Shown piece by piece: positions 23,721-32,000 of a DNA stretch of 33,879 nt; the stretch's first letter is position 1; every line of letters begins with the position of its first letter. The stretch is from Chloroflexota bacterium. GTDB lineage: Bacteria > Chloroflexota > Dehalococcoidia > UBA2979. The notes below the pieces were generated by a model, which did no database searches, was not told the DNA's origin, and was given only the letters and a program-made list of their open reading frames with translations. The position numbers and the translations under genes are program-made. The stretch lies in assembly GCA_026713865.1 (NCBI GenBank), contig JAPONQ010000036.1, forward strand, positions 1-33,879, read 5' to 3'.

Positions 23721-24657
23721 CCCGCCCGACGTGGCGGCGGACGCGGGCGCGGCGGACAGACCCGGGGGCAGCTCCGGGCGGGTCGCGGGCCTGAGATCGG
23801 TGCTCGGCTCCTACATCGCGCTCACGAAGCCGAGGATCATCTGGCTGCTGCTCATCACCACCGTGCCGGCCATGGTCGTGGCGGCCGGGGGATGGCCCGG
23901 GAGCGGCCTCGTCGCGAGCACCGTGCTGGGAGGGATGCTCGCGGCCGGCGGCGCGAACGCCATCAACCAGTACGCCGACCGCGACATCGACCGGCTGATG
24001 CGCCGCACCAGCGGCCGTCCGCTCGTTCGCGGTGTGGTGCGGCCCCAGCGCGCGGCCGCCTTCGGGGTGGTGCTCTCCCTCATCTCCGTCGCCTGGCTCG
24101 CGTCGACCGTGAACGCGCTGGCCGCGGCGCTGGCGGCGGCGGCGATCGCCTTCTACGTCGTCGCCTACACCTACTACCTGAAGCGAACCACGACCCAGAA
24201 CATCGTGATCGGCGGGGCGGCGGGCGCGGCTCCACCCGTCATCGGGTGGGCCGCCGTGACGGGGAGCGTCGAGATCGAGGCGGCGCTGCTCTTTCTCGTC
24301 GTCTTCTACTGGACGCCCCCCCACTTCTGGGCGCTCTCGCTGCTCCTCGCCGACGACTACGAGCGAGCCGGCGTGCCGATGCTCCCCGTGGTCAGGGGGG
24401 AGCGAGAGACGAAGCGGCAGATCGTCCTCTACAGCTTCCTGCTCGTTCCGCTCACCCTCATCTTCGGCGCCGCCGCCGAGATGCAGTGGCTCTATTTCGC
24501 GACGGCGGCAGCGGGCGGCGGCGCCTTCATCGGGTTCGCCTTCGCGCTGATCCGACGCCCGGGCATCGAGGGGGCGCGCGCGCTCTTCCGCTTCTCGGTG
24601 CTCTACCTCGCCCTGCTCTTCGTCGCGATGGCAGCCGACCGGCTGCTGCTGGCGTAG
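23713..24657 (+). CDS. ctaB: Protoheme IX farnesyltransferase (heme O synthase)
   Basis: 314 aa from GTG 23713. UbiA-type prenyltransferase with about nine helices. The first Asp-rich motif is NQYADRDID (85-93). The second region is YWTPPHFWALSLLLADDYE, followed by GVPMLPVVRG. It attaches farnesyl to protoheme to give heme O, the substrate of CtaA. The N-terminal 30 residues are polar and low-complexity, so the true start could be somewhat further downstream. Last gene of the operon, 16 nt from the convergent cytochrome b stop. Confidence 0.93.
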   Translation: MSSPPDVAADAGAADRPGGSSGRVAGLRSVLGSYIALTKPRIIWLLLITTVPAMVVAAGGWPGSGLVASTVLGGMLAAGGANAINQYADRDIDRLMRRTSGRPLVRGVVRPQRAAAFGVVLSLISVAWLASTVNALAAALAAAAIAFYVVAYTYYLKRTTTQNIVIGGAAGAAPPVIGWAAVTGSVEIEAALLFLVVFYWTPPHFWALSLLLADDYERAGVPMLPVVRGERETKRQIVLYSFLLVPLTLIFGAAAEMQWLYFATAAAGGGAFIGFAFALIRRPGIEGARALFRFSVLYLALLFVAMAADRLLLA

Positions 24658-24673
24658 CCGCGCCGGCAGCCGA

Positions 24674-25357
24674 TCACCGACGGTCCGGGCCCGCTCCCCG
24701 GCGGCTCGCCTCGCGCGCCCGCTCGGCCCACGCGTCGTGGTGGCGCTCGGCCCAGGCGCGTCGAACGCGGCCGCTCGTCATGCCGCGCAGCGACTCGCGT
24801 GTCTCGGGGTTGAGCGCCGCCATGTAGAGATGACCGACGATGAGCGGGAGCAGCAGCAGCGAGAGCACCGTGTGCCACCGGAAGACCGCGGCCACCAGAT
24901 CGACGTCGAAGACATTCTTGTTCCAGAAGTTCACCCCGAGCACCACCCCGGTCCCGATGAGCACGATGATGGCCGTGGTCGCGAGAGCCGCGTTGACCTT
25001 CTGGCCGGCGTTGAACTTCCCGACGCGCGGCGCGATCGAGCGAAGCCCGGCGGCTCGAAGCGCCCGGTGCTGCAGCCAGAGATAGTCGTCCAGGCGAACC
25101 AACAGGAGCTCCCGTGCATCCCGACGGGCCGCCCGGCGCGAGAAAATGGCGAGCAGGGACGGCAGGAGCGCGACGGCGAACCCGAGACCGAGCAGCACGT
25201 GCAGCCACGCGAAGATCCGCGCGCCCCCGAGATGCAGCGTCTTCGCCTCCGGCCAGAAGTTCGTGAGCCCGGTCAGCATCAGGATCAGCACCGGAATCGC
25301 GACCAGCCAGTGGAGCACCCGGGTGGAGGGAGCGAAGCGGTCGAGGAACTCCGGCAT
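24674..25357 (-). CDS. Cytochrome b subunit (formate dehydrogenase/YedZ-like partner)
   Basis: 227 aa from the ATG at 25357, which has a ggagag site just upstream; the frame is open further but overlaps the upstream gene. Four membrane helices carry His16 (VLHW), His53 (WLHVLLG), His162 (RWHTVLS) and His176 (GHLYMAALNP), the pattern of di-heme b-type subunits of the formate dehydrogenase gamma / cytochrome b561 group. KFNAGQKVN (114-122) is a shared motif of that group. It follows the molybdoenzyme gene by 49 nt and probably passes electrons between that enzyme and the quinone pool. The C-terminal tail is charged and cytosolic. Confidence 0.85.
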   Translation of the reverse strand: MPEFLDRFAPSTRVLHWLVAIPVLILMLTGLTNFWPEAKTLHLGGARIFAWLHVLLGLGFAVALLPSLLAIFSRRAARRDARELLLVRLDDYLWLQHRALRAAGLRSIAPRVGKFNAGQKVNAALATTAIIVLIGTGVVLGVNFWNKNVFDVDLVAAVFRWHTVLSLLLLPLIVGHLYMAALNPETRESLRGMTSGRVRRAWAERHHDAWAERAREASRRGAGPDRR

Positions 25358-25406
25358 CAGCTCTCCGCACGGCGCGCCGGCGCTCGCAGCGCGCCCGTCG
25401 GGCGAT

Positions 25407-26066
25407 TCAGCCGCTCGAGCGGATCCACGCGTCCACCCGCCAGCCCCTCTGCTCCCAGTAGCCGAGGTCCTGCCGGTCGCGGAACTCAACGCGTGTCAGC
25501 CACTTCGGCCCCTTGTAGCCGAACATGCGCGGCATCACCAGCCGCGCGGGGGCTCCGCGCACCCGCGAGAGCGGGGCGCCGTCGAGGTCGTAGGCGATGA
25601 GCACACCGGGGAGGCGGGCCTGCGTGAGCGAGAGGGAATCCCGGTAGACGCCCCCCAGCGAGTGGAACGTGACGTAGCGTGCGTCGGGAAGCGGACCCAC
25701 GAGCTCCGCGAGGCTCTGGAATCGCACACCGTCCCACCGGACGTTCGGCACTCTCCAGCCCTCCACGCAGTGAAAGTCGGACACTTGGCGCACGGCCGGG
25801 AGCGAGCGCAGGGAGTCGTAGTCGAGGCTGAGCGGCCGCGCGACCAGCCCGTCCACGGTGAGCCGGTACGTCGCCCGGTCGAAGACCGGACGGCCGTCCT
25901 CGACGGTGTTTTCCCGCCAGCCATCGACGAGCCCGAAGACACGCGTGGAGAGGGCTCCGAGAGCAGCGCCTCCTGCGAGCAGCCCGAGGAAGCGCGCGCG
26001 AGAGAGCAGGCGCCGAGAGCGGGGTGCGCCGGATTCCCCCGGCGGAGGGCGTGGCTCATCGCTCAT
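25407..26066 (-). CDS. Sulfite oxidase-fold molybdopterin oxidoreductase (MsrP/YedY-like)
   Basis: 219 aa, shorter than E. coli YedY/MsrP but containing the SUOX-fold molybdenum domain. Cys100 in DFHCVEGW is the Mo ligand. VRWDGVRF, RMFGYKGPKWL and the terminal GYWEQRGW are family features. An N-terminal helix (about 26-46) follows SRARFLG, which resembles a Tat motif with the second Arg replaced by Ala. Other arginines (18, 19) lie upstream. The dimerisation domain of plant and animal sulfite oxidases is absent. Together with the following cytochrome b it forms a two-gene operon like msrPQ, although the partner here is of a different b-type family. The substrate (methionine sulfoxide, sulfite or other) is not determinable. 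Confidence 0.88.
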   Translation of the reverse strand: MSDEPRPPPGESGAPRSRRLLSRARFLGLLAGGAALGALSTRVFGLVDGWRENTVEDGRPVFDRATYRLTVDGLVARPLSLDYDSLRSLPAVRQVSDFHCVEGWRVPNVRWDGVRFQSLAELVGPLPDARYVTFHSLGGVYRDSLSLTQARLPGVLIAYDLDGAPLSRVRGAPARLVMPRMFGYKGPKWLTRVEFRDRQDLGYWEQRGWRVDAWIRSSG

Positions 26067-26172
26067 CTCGCCCGCGATTCCGATAGCGAACGCGTGCCGG
26101 GACCAGTGTAGGGCACGCCGACGGGCGGCTTGTGACGCTCCTTACGCAGACGCCGTTGACACGATCTGCGCG

Positions 26173-26973
26173 TCAGCCCTCGATGGCGAGCAGCCGCAGG
26201 CGCATCGAGCCGCCGGGTGCCGTGACGGTGACCTCGTCGCCAACCGAACGGTTCGCCACGGCGAGACCGACCGGCGATTCGACCGAGATCCGCCCCTGCG
26301 CCGGGTCGACCTGAGAGGGGCTCACGAGGTGGAAGACGTGCTCCACGTCGCGGTCGATGTTGAGCACCCGCACCGTGGAGCCGACGTGGGCGCGCCCGCC
26401 CTTCGCCTCGGCGTCGATCACGACGGCGTGGCGGAGTCGGTTTTCGATCTCGCGGATGCGCGCCTCAAGGTGCGCCTGGGCGTCCCGCGCGGCATCGAGG
26501 GGGGCGTTCTCGCGGAAGTCCTTGTCGGCCATCGCGGCACGCAACTCCTCGGCGATACGCGGCCGCTCGTCCTTCAGCTTCTTCAGCTCATCCTCGAGCG
26601 CCTGGATGCCCTCGAAGGTCATGTAGAAGGCCTCGCCGCCGAGTTCCTCGATGGCCCCCCGTCCACCGCGCGCGCCGCCCGCAAACGCGCCGAGATGCGG
26701 GACGAGGTTCTCGGCGGTAAACGCGAGCCGGGAGGCGTAGGCGAGGAAGCCACGGATCGGCTCCGCGTGATCGGCGTCGTGCTCCAGCGCCTCGGCATGC
26801 GTGGCCGCGTACTGCTCGACCTCCTCGCGTGTGATCTCGCCCATGGAACGCTCTTCACCGCCGAGTTCCTCGATGAAGCGATCGAGCGCCGGACGCTCGG
26901 CGCGCGCCTTCTCCGGTTCGAGGCTGTTCAGATAGTGGGCGCTCGCGTCTCCAGCGGTCATCGGACCTGCCAT
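26173..26973 (-). CDS. greA: GreA/GreB-family transcription elongation factor with extra N-terminal domain
   Basis: 266 aa, much longer than GreA (about 158). Residues about 117-266 are a full GreA: coiled-coil with the acidic tip KDFREN (Asp152, Glu155, matching the D-x-x-E-N of canonical GreA) and a C-terminal FKBP-like domain ending VGDEVTVTAPGGSMRLRLLAIE. GreA stimulates RNA cleavage by backtracked RNA polymerase. Residues about 8-95 form a helical domain (SAHYLNSLEPEKARAERPAL, RFIEELGGEERSM, EITREEVEQY, FLAYASRLAFTAENLVPHL) that looks like the SAM-like core-binding domain of tyrosine recombinases. No recombinase catalytic domain follows. The ATG at 26973 has GGGAG 7 nt upstream. It is divergent from rsmG. 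Confidence 0.88.
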   Translation of the reverse strand: MAGPMTAGDASAHYLNSLEPEKARAERPALDRFIEELGGEERSMGEITREEVEQYAATHAEALEHDADHAEPIRGFLAYASRLAFTAENLVPHLGAFAGGARGGRGAIEELGGEAFYMTFEGIQALEDELKKLKDERPRIAEELRAAMADKDFRENAPLDAARDAQAHLEARIREIENRLRHAVVIDAEAKGGRAHVGSTVRVLNIDRDVEHVFHLVSPSQVDPAQGRISVESPVGLAVANRSVGDEVTVTAPGGSMRLRLLAIEG

Positions 26974-27139
26974 GACGGGCCTCCCGCTCCGGCGCGGCGT
27001 GCGCCGCCGCATGTCGATTCGTGTGCTGTCTGCCCGGCGGCTACGACCAGCCGCCGGCCAGTGCCGGCTCCCCGCGATGCCGACAACGCCGCCCGGATCC
27101 CGAGTGCCTCCATCCAGTGTAGGAGAAGGCAGACGTACG

Positions 27140-28009
27140 ATGCCATCCGTGAGCGAAGTCGACACGAGGTCCGGGGACTCGACGCGCAGCCATGCCGCGC
27201 TCACGGGAGGGGACGGCGAGGCGGGACGAGCGGCGGCGTGGCTCGCCTCGGAGATCGGGCGACTGCGCATCGCGGCGGACCCACCGATGCACCAGCAGTT
27301 GATCTCGTTCGGCACCCTGATCGCCACCGGCGCCGCCCGCGCCGGGCTCACATCCGTCCGCGACCCGCTCGGGATCGCGCGCCGGCATGTCGGCGAATCC
27401 CTCGCTCTGCTCGCGGCGCTTCGCAGGGCGCAGGTGCTCGAGGTGGGGCGCCCGGCGCGCGTCGTCGATGTCGGCAGTGGAGCCGGCCTCCCGGGAATCC
27501 CGATGCGCCTCGCCGAACCTGCTCTTCGAACCGTCCTGGTCGAATCCAACCGGCGGCGCTGCGCGTTCCTGACGGAGAGCTGCGTCTCGCTCGGCTTGGA
27601 TGACGTGCAGGTGGTCTGTGCCCGGGCAGAGGAGGCCGGACACGATCCCGACCTGCGCGAGCGCTTCGACATCGCGGTAGCGCGCGCCGTCGCGCCGCTT
27701 GCGGTGCTCGTCGAGTACGCGCTGCCGCTGCTCGCCCCGGGCGCGCTGCTCGCGGCTCCGAAGGGCAGCCGCGCCGGCCAGGAGCTCGCGGATGCGGATC
27801 GGGCGATTCGCGCACTCGGCGGCGAGGCGCTGGCCCCTCTGCCGCTGCCCCTCCCCGCAGGCACGCCGCCGCAGCTGGTGTTGCTTGTGAGGCGAGTGGG
27901 CGACCTCCCGGCCGAGCTTCCGCGCCGGCCGGGTATTCCGGCGCGCCGCCCCCTCGGCACGGCCACGCGTCGGCGTCGGGGCGCTTCGACCGACCGGCCA
28001 CCTCTGTGA
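27140..28009 (+). CDS. rsmG: 16S rRNA (guanine527-N7)-methyltransferase RsmG
   Basis: 289 aa from the ATG at 27140 (aggag lies 14 nt upstream, longer than ideal). SAM-binding motif I is VVDVGSGAGLPGIP (108-121), followed by the acidic VLVES strand. RRHVGESLAL corresponds to the RHxxDSL segment of RsmG, and VARAVAPLAVLVEYALPLL and AAPKG are further family features. It methylates G527 in the 530 loop of 16S rRNA. The N-terminal 35 residues and the Arg-rich C-terminal tail (about 250-289) are not part of the family core. Confidence 0.9.
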   Translation: MPSVSEVDTRSGDSTRSHAALTGGDGEAGRAAAWLASEIGRLRIAADPPMHQQLISFGTLIATGAARAGLTSVRDPLGIARRHVGESLALLAALRRAQVLEVGRPARVVDVGSGAGLPGIPMRLAEPALRTVLVESNRRRCAFLTESCVSLGLDDVQVVCARAEEAGHDPDLRERFDIAVARAVAPLAVLVEYALPLLAPGALLAAPKGSRAGQELADADRAIRALGGEALAPLPLPLPAGTPPQLVLLVRRVGDLPAELPRRPGIPARRPLGTATRRRRGASTDRPPL

Positions 28010-28011
28010 GA

Positions 28012-28017
28012 TAGAAT
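28012..28017 (+). promoter_or_regulatory. Candidate -10 hexamer upstream of the Yip1-like gene
   Basis: TAGAAT directly after the rsmG stop, five of six to consensus. No matching -35 at the right distance (TTCGAC at 27985-27990 is 21 nt away). Transcription would start near the hairpin at 28024. Confidence 0.25.
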
Positions 28018-28023
28018 CGCCGA

Positions 28024-28042
28024 GCGGGCACTCCCCGCCCGC
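28024..28042 (+). terminator. GC hairpin between rsmG and the Yip1-like gene
   Basis: GCGGGC and GCCCGC form a perfect 6-bp stem around a 7-nt loop (28030-28036), 15 nt before the next ATG. There is no U-tract. It may end or attenuate rsmG transcription, or structure the leader of the next gene. Confidence 0.3.
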
Positions 28043-28056
28043 AGGCAGGGTGGCAC

Positions 28057-28680
28057 ATGCTCACCACGACGATCTCTCGGCTCGGTCGACTCGCCCGCCT
28101 CGACCTCCGCGTGATCACCGAGGTGCGTGATGATCACGGCGCCACGATCCCCGCCGTCGTCGTCGCCGCATGCTCGGTGCTGCTGCTCGGCGTCGGTGGC
28201 TGGCTCTGGTGGGTGACCTCCGGGCTCGGAGACACGGGAGCCGTCTTCCTGAAGAGCGCGCTGCTGGGCAGTGGCCTGGCCTTCGCCCTCTGGCTGGTGT
28301 GGCTGCTCGTCGCCTACTCGGTGCTCCAGCGCGTCGCGTCGGTCACAGTGCCCGCGGAGCGTCTGCTCCGGTGCGCCGGCTTCGCCGCGATTCCGGCAGC
28401 GCTGGGCCTGCTCATGGTCATCCCCGCCATCTCGTTCGGCGTGGGGCTGTTCGCGGTCGGCGCGTGGGTGCTGCTGACCCAGGTCGGGATAGAGCGAGCG
28501 GTCGGAATGGGCGGCGCGAGCGTGATCCTCGCCAACGGAGCCGGTTTCGCGGCCTGGGCGCTCGGGATGTCCCTGCTGTCGACCGGCAGCAACCAGCTCG
28601 GCGTGGGCCCGTTTCTCGCCGAGTCGATCTGGGAAGCGCTCGCTGGCTTCGAGGCTGCCCGCTCGATCATCGCGGGGTAG
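28057..28680 (+). CDS. Yip1-like integral membrane protein
   Basis: 207 aa. The N-terminal cytosolic 30 residues are followed by about five hydrophobic helices (for example TIPAVVVAACSVLLLGVGGW; LLGSGLAFALWLVWLLVAYS; GFAAIPAALGLLMVIPAI; FGVGLFAVGAWVLLTQVGIE; ASVILANGAGFAAWALGMSL). The pattern of a channel-like five-helix bundle, with a G-x-G-L-F-A-V-G-A-W region before the fourth helix, is like Yip1/DUF1282 proteins. No catalytic motif is present and the function is unknown. It starts 48 nt after rsmG on the same strand with a gcaggcaggg ribosome-binding stretch. Confidence 0.75.
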   Translation: MLTTTISRLGRLARLDLRVITEVRDDHGATIPAVVVAACSVLLLGVGGWLWWVTSGLGDTGAVFLKSALLGSGLAFALWLVWLLVAYSVLQRVASVTVPAERLLRCAGFAAIPAALGLLMVIPAISFGVGLFAVGAWVLLTQVGIERAVGMGGASVILANGAGFAAWALGMSLLSTGSNQLGVGPFLAESIWEALAGFEAARSIIAG

Positions 28681-28702
28681 TCGTGCCCGAGCGGAGCCGC
28701 AA

Positions 28703-28732
28703 TGGACCGAGCGCCTCGGGCGCGCCTACACT
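28703..28732 (+). promoter_or_regulatory. Candidate promoter of tRNA-Ala
   Basis: TGGACC (28703-28708, four of six to -35), an 18-nt spacer, and TACACT (28727-28732, four of six to -10), placing the start about 20 nt before the mature tRNA 5' end. A G/C-rich discriminator follows, as is usual for stable RNA promoters. Confidence 0.4.
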
Positions 28733-28759
28733 CGCCCCGACTCCGCCGGTGGTCGATAC

Positions 28760-28835
28760 GGGCCTGTAGCTCAGCTGGGAGAGCGCCACACTGGCAGTGT
28801 GGAAGTCGGGGGTTCGAGTCCCCCCAGGTCCACCA
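28760..28835 (+). tRNA. tRNA-Ala (anticodon GGC)
   Basis: 76-nt cloverleaf. The acceptor stem GGGCCTG pairs with CAGGTCC and contains the G3-U70 wobble pair that is the identity signal for alanine. The D arm is GCTC-AGCTGGGA-GAGC. The anticodon stem CCACA/TGTGG encloses loop CTGGCAG with anticodon GGC. The T arm is GGGGG-TTCGAGT-CCCCC. Discriminator A and an encoded CCA end (28833-28835) are present. It reads GCC and GCU codons, GCC being very frequent in this genome. Confidence 0.98.
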
Positions 28836-28871
28836 GATACGACCAAACTTGACGGTAGACAGTACCGGGCC

Positions 28872-28892
28872 GCCGAGGACCACATCCTCGGC
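28872..28892 (+). terminator. Strong hairpin downstream of tRNA-Ala
   Basis: GCCGAGGA and TCCTCGGC form a perfect 8-bp stem with the 5-nt loop CCACA, 36 nt after the tRNA end. No run of T follows (CTTGCC), so it is a likely but non-classical terminator. The remainder of the 255-nt gap up to 29090 shows no gene, repeat or second RNA that I can support. Confidence 0.5.
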
Positions 28893-29090
28893 CTTGCCGC
28901 CGCGCAGGGGACTGCCCTCAATCTCGGCCGTCCGGTCGGCGCGTCTACGCTCAGTCGCGCCCGGAAGTCGAACGGGCGCTTCGGAGGAACGCGCTCTCAC
29001 ACGACCGCGGAATCCTCCCTCAGGTGAGCAAGGCCGAGGGGGCGTTCGATGGCGGACGTAAAGTCGCGCCCGTACCTGCGGCAGGTGAGC

Positions 29091-32000
29091 CTACCAGAAC
29101 CCGCCAAGGACCCCGATGATGGCGCTCCCGACGTCGCGCACCGCCCCGCCGATGTCGCCGAGGACGCCCCCGACGGCGGCAACCGTCGAGAACACCGCGT
29201 CGACCCCCAGGATGACGGTGTCGGCGACCAGTTCGGCGAGGTTGCAGACGAGGTCGGGATTGAGCTCGCACACTGCGGCCGCGACGAGGTTGACCAGGTC
29301 GCCCAGCGTCTCGGGCAGTGTTCCGCTCAACCGGTTGTCGTGCAGAGCGAGAATCTGCAGGTTGAAGAGCTTGCCCAGCTCCGCCGGAATCTCGCCCTCG
29401 AGCTCGTTCTCGTAGAGGAACAGGGTCTCGAGCTTCGTGAGGTCGCCGACCTCCGGCGGAATCTCCCCGGAGAGCTCGTTGGTCTGCAGGGCCAGCACGC
29501 TCAGGCTGGAGAGTTTGCCCAGCTCCGGCGGAAGCTTGCCGTCTAGCTTGTTGTCGCCAAGCAGCAACAACTCCAGATCAGGGAGGTTGCCCAGCTCCGG
29601 CGGGATCTCGCCGCTCAGCTCGTTGTCTGCGAGCAGCAGGCGGACGAGGCTGGCGAGCCCGCCGAGCTCGGACGGAATCTCGCCGCTCAGCTTGTTGTCG
29701 CTGAGGTACAACGCCTCCAACTGCTCGAGGTCGGCGAGATCCGCCGGGAGGGTTCCCTGGAGCTGGTTGTCGCTGAGATCGAGCTCGGTCACATGACCGT
29801 TGCTATCGGTGGTGACGCCGTACCACGAGCCGAGTGGGGCGTCGCTCACCCAGTTCGTGCGGTTGCGCCAGTGTCCGCCGTCCGTGGCGTTGTACAGCGC
29901 GACGAGGGCGTTGCGTTCGGACTGCGGCGACGTGGGGAGGGACGCGGTCTCACGCGTGAGCGGTACGTCGATGATCGTGCTGCGTAGCCAGCGGTTCAGC
30001 GTTGCGGTCGTCGGGAAGAAGCGCGCGCGCGGGAGGACTCGCTCCCCGTCCACGGGATTGAACCCGAACTCGATCCGTCCGTTGGCGCGGAGCCGGGCGG
30101 TAATCCGGCCCACCACTTCTCCATCCGACACTACATCGGAGGAGACCAGCCACCGGTCCACGGTCGCGTCCGCCGGGAAGAAACGTCGCGCCGGCAGAAT
30201 CAAGGTTCCGCCCTCGGGCTGGAAGCCGAACTCGACCCGGCCACTGCTGAGGCGTCGTGCCAGGATCCGCCCCTCGATGCTCGCGGGCTCGCCCGACTCG
30301 AGGCTCCCGGCGTGGGCCGCCGACGAGATCGCGGGCACGGCGCCGATGAGCAGCGCGGGCGTGCCGCTGCCGATCGTGGAGCAGCCGAAGCTGTTGCAGC
30401 CCACCACCCAGTAGTAGTTGCGGCTGGCATTGGGGTCGGCGTGCGTGTAGCTGGTGCCGGTGAGGTCGGTCGCGAGTTCGTCGCAGAAGGAGGGGCTGCC
30501 GAAGCTGATGCGGCAACTCGAGCCGAAGAAGTCGTCGTAGTAGACGGTGTAGGACGTGGCGGCGGCGACGGCGTCCCAGGCGACGACTACCGTCGAGTCC
30601 TCGTGCTCGTAGCGCTGGTTCGAGGGAGCCGACGGCGGAGAGCCGCCGAGCCCGGCGGGGTTGGCGCTGTCGATCCCGGAACAGCCGTAGTTGTTGCAGG
30701 CGACGACCCAGTAGTAGTTGCTGCTGGCGTCGGGGTCGGCGTGCGTGTACGTGGTGCCGGTGAGGCCGGTCGCCAGCTCGTCACAGAAGGAGGGGCTGCC
30801 GAAGCTGATGCGGCAGCTCGAGCCGAAGAAGTCGTGGTAGTAGACGGTGTAGGAGTCGGCGGCGGTCGAGGCGTCCCAGGTGAGGACGATGGAGGAGCCG
30901 TCGTACTCGTACTCCTGGCTGGCGGGAGCCTCCGGCGGGGAGCCGCCGAGCCCGGCGGGGTTCGCGCTGTCGATCTCGGAGCAGCCGTAGCTGTTGCAGG
31001 CGACGACCCAGTAGTAGTTGCTGCTCGCGTCGGGCTCGGCGTGTGTGTAGCTGGTGCCGGTGAGGCCGGTCGCCAGCTCGTCGCAGAAGCTCGGGCTGCC
31101 GAAGCTGATGCGGCAGCTCGAGCCGAAGAAGTCGTGATAGTAGATGGTGTAGGAGTCGGCGTCGGTCGAGGCGTCCCAGGTGAGGACGATGGACGAGCCG
31201 TCGTATGCGTACTCCTGGTTCGCGGGAGCCTCCGGCGGAGAGCCGCCGAGCTGAGCTGGGTTGGCGCTGTCGATCTCGGAGCAGCCAGTACTGCTACAGG
31301 CGACGACCCAGTAGTAGTTGCGGCGCGTGTCGGGCTCGGTGTGGGTGTAGGTCGTGCCGGTGAGGCCGGTCGCGAGCTCCTCGCAGAAGCTCGGGCTGCC
31401 GCTCGAGCGCAGCCGGCAGCTCGATCCGAAGAAGTCGTCGTAGTAGACGGTGTACGTGTCGGCACCGGCGGAGGCGTCCCAGCTGAGGACGATGGCTGAG
31501 CCGTCGTACTCGTAGCGCTGGTTGGCCGGGGCCTGTGGAACCTGGTCGGACCCGTCCGCCGCATCTTCCGCAGTCGTAGTCGGCGTTGCGGTCGGCGTCG
31601 GGCTCGGGGTAGCTGTCGGCGGAGGCGCAACCGAGTCGCCCGCAGTCTCGACGAGCCAGGTTCCGTCGCGCTGTGATTTTGCGACGAAGTTGTAGAGCAC
31701 ACCGTTGATGGTCGTGTCCTTGATCTCGATGCTCTGCCCGCTCGTGAAGGTCAGGAGCCGCCCGCGTCCCGACGAGTCGACCGAGAACTCGACGCTGGTG
31801 TCGGGGTACGTACAGCTCTCGCCGGCACCGACAACCAAACCGGCGCGGCACTCTCCGTCCGGGGCGGGCTCGGGTGTCGTTGTCGGGGGGGGTGTCGCTG
31901 TCGGGGTGGGCGTCGCTGTCGGGGTAGGTGTCGTTGTCGGGGGCGGCGTGACGGAATCGCCTGCGGTCTCGATGAGCCAGGTTCCGTCGCGCTGTGCCTT

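Noticed and set aside
26974..28137. Long upstream extension of the greA frame across rsmG
   Set aside because: The extension is antisense to rsmG and Arg/Ser-rich. The ATG at 26973 has a proper ribosome-binding site.
28810..28860. Possible phage or island attachment site at the tRNA-Ala 3' end
   Set aside because: No second copy of the tRNA 3' end and no integrase gene were seen in the window. The recombinase-like domain at 26660-26973 lacks a catalytic domain and is fused to GreA.
29074..29086. ACCTG-CGG-CAGGT hairpin after the surface-protein stop
   Set aside because: Short stem, 3-nt loop, no U-run on the minus strand; too weak to call a terminator.
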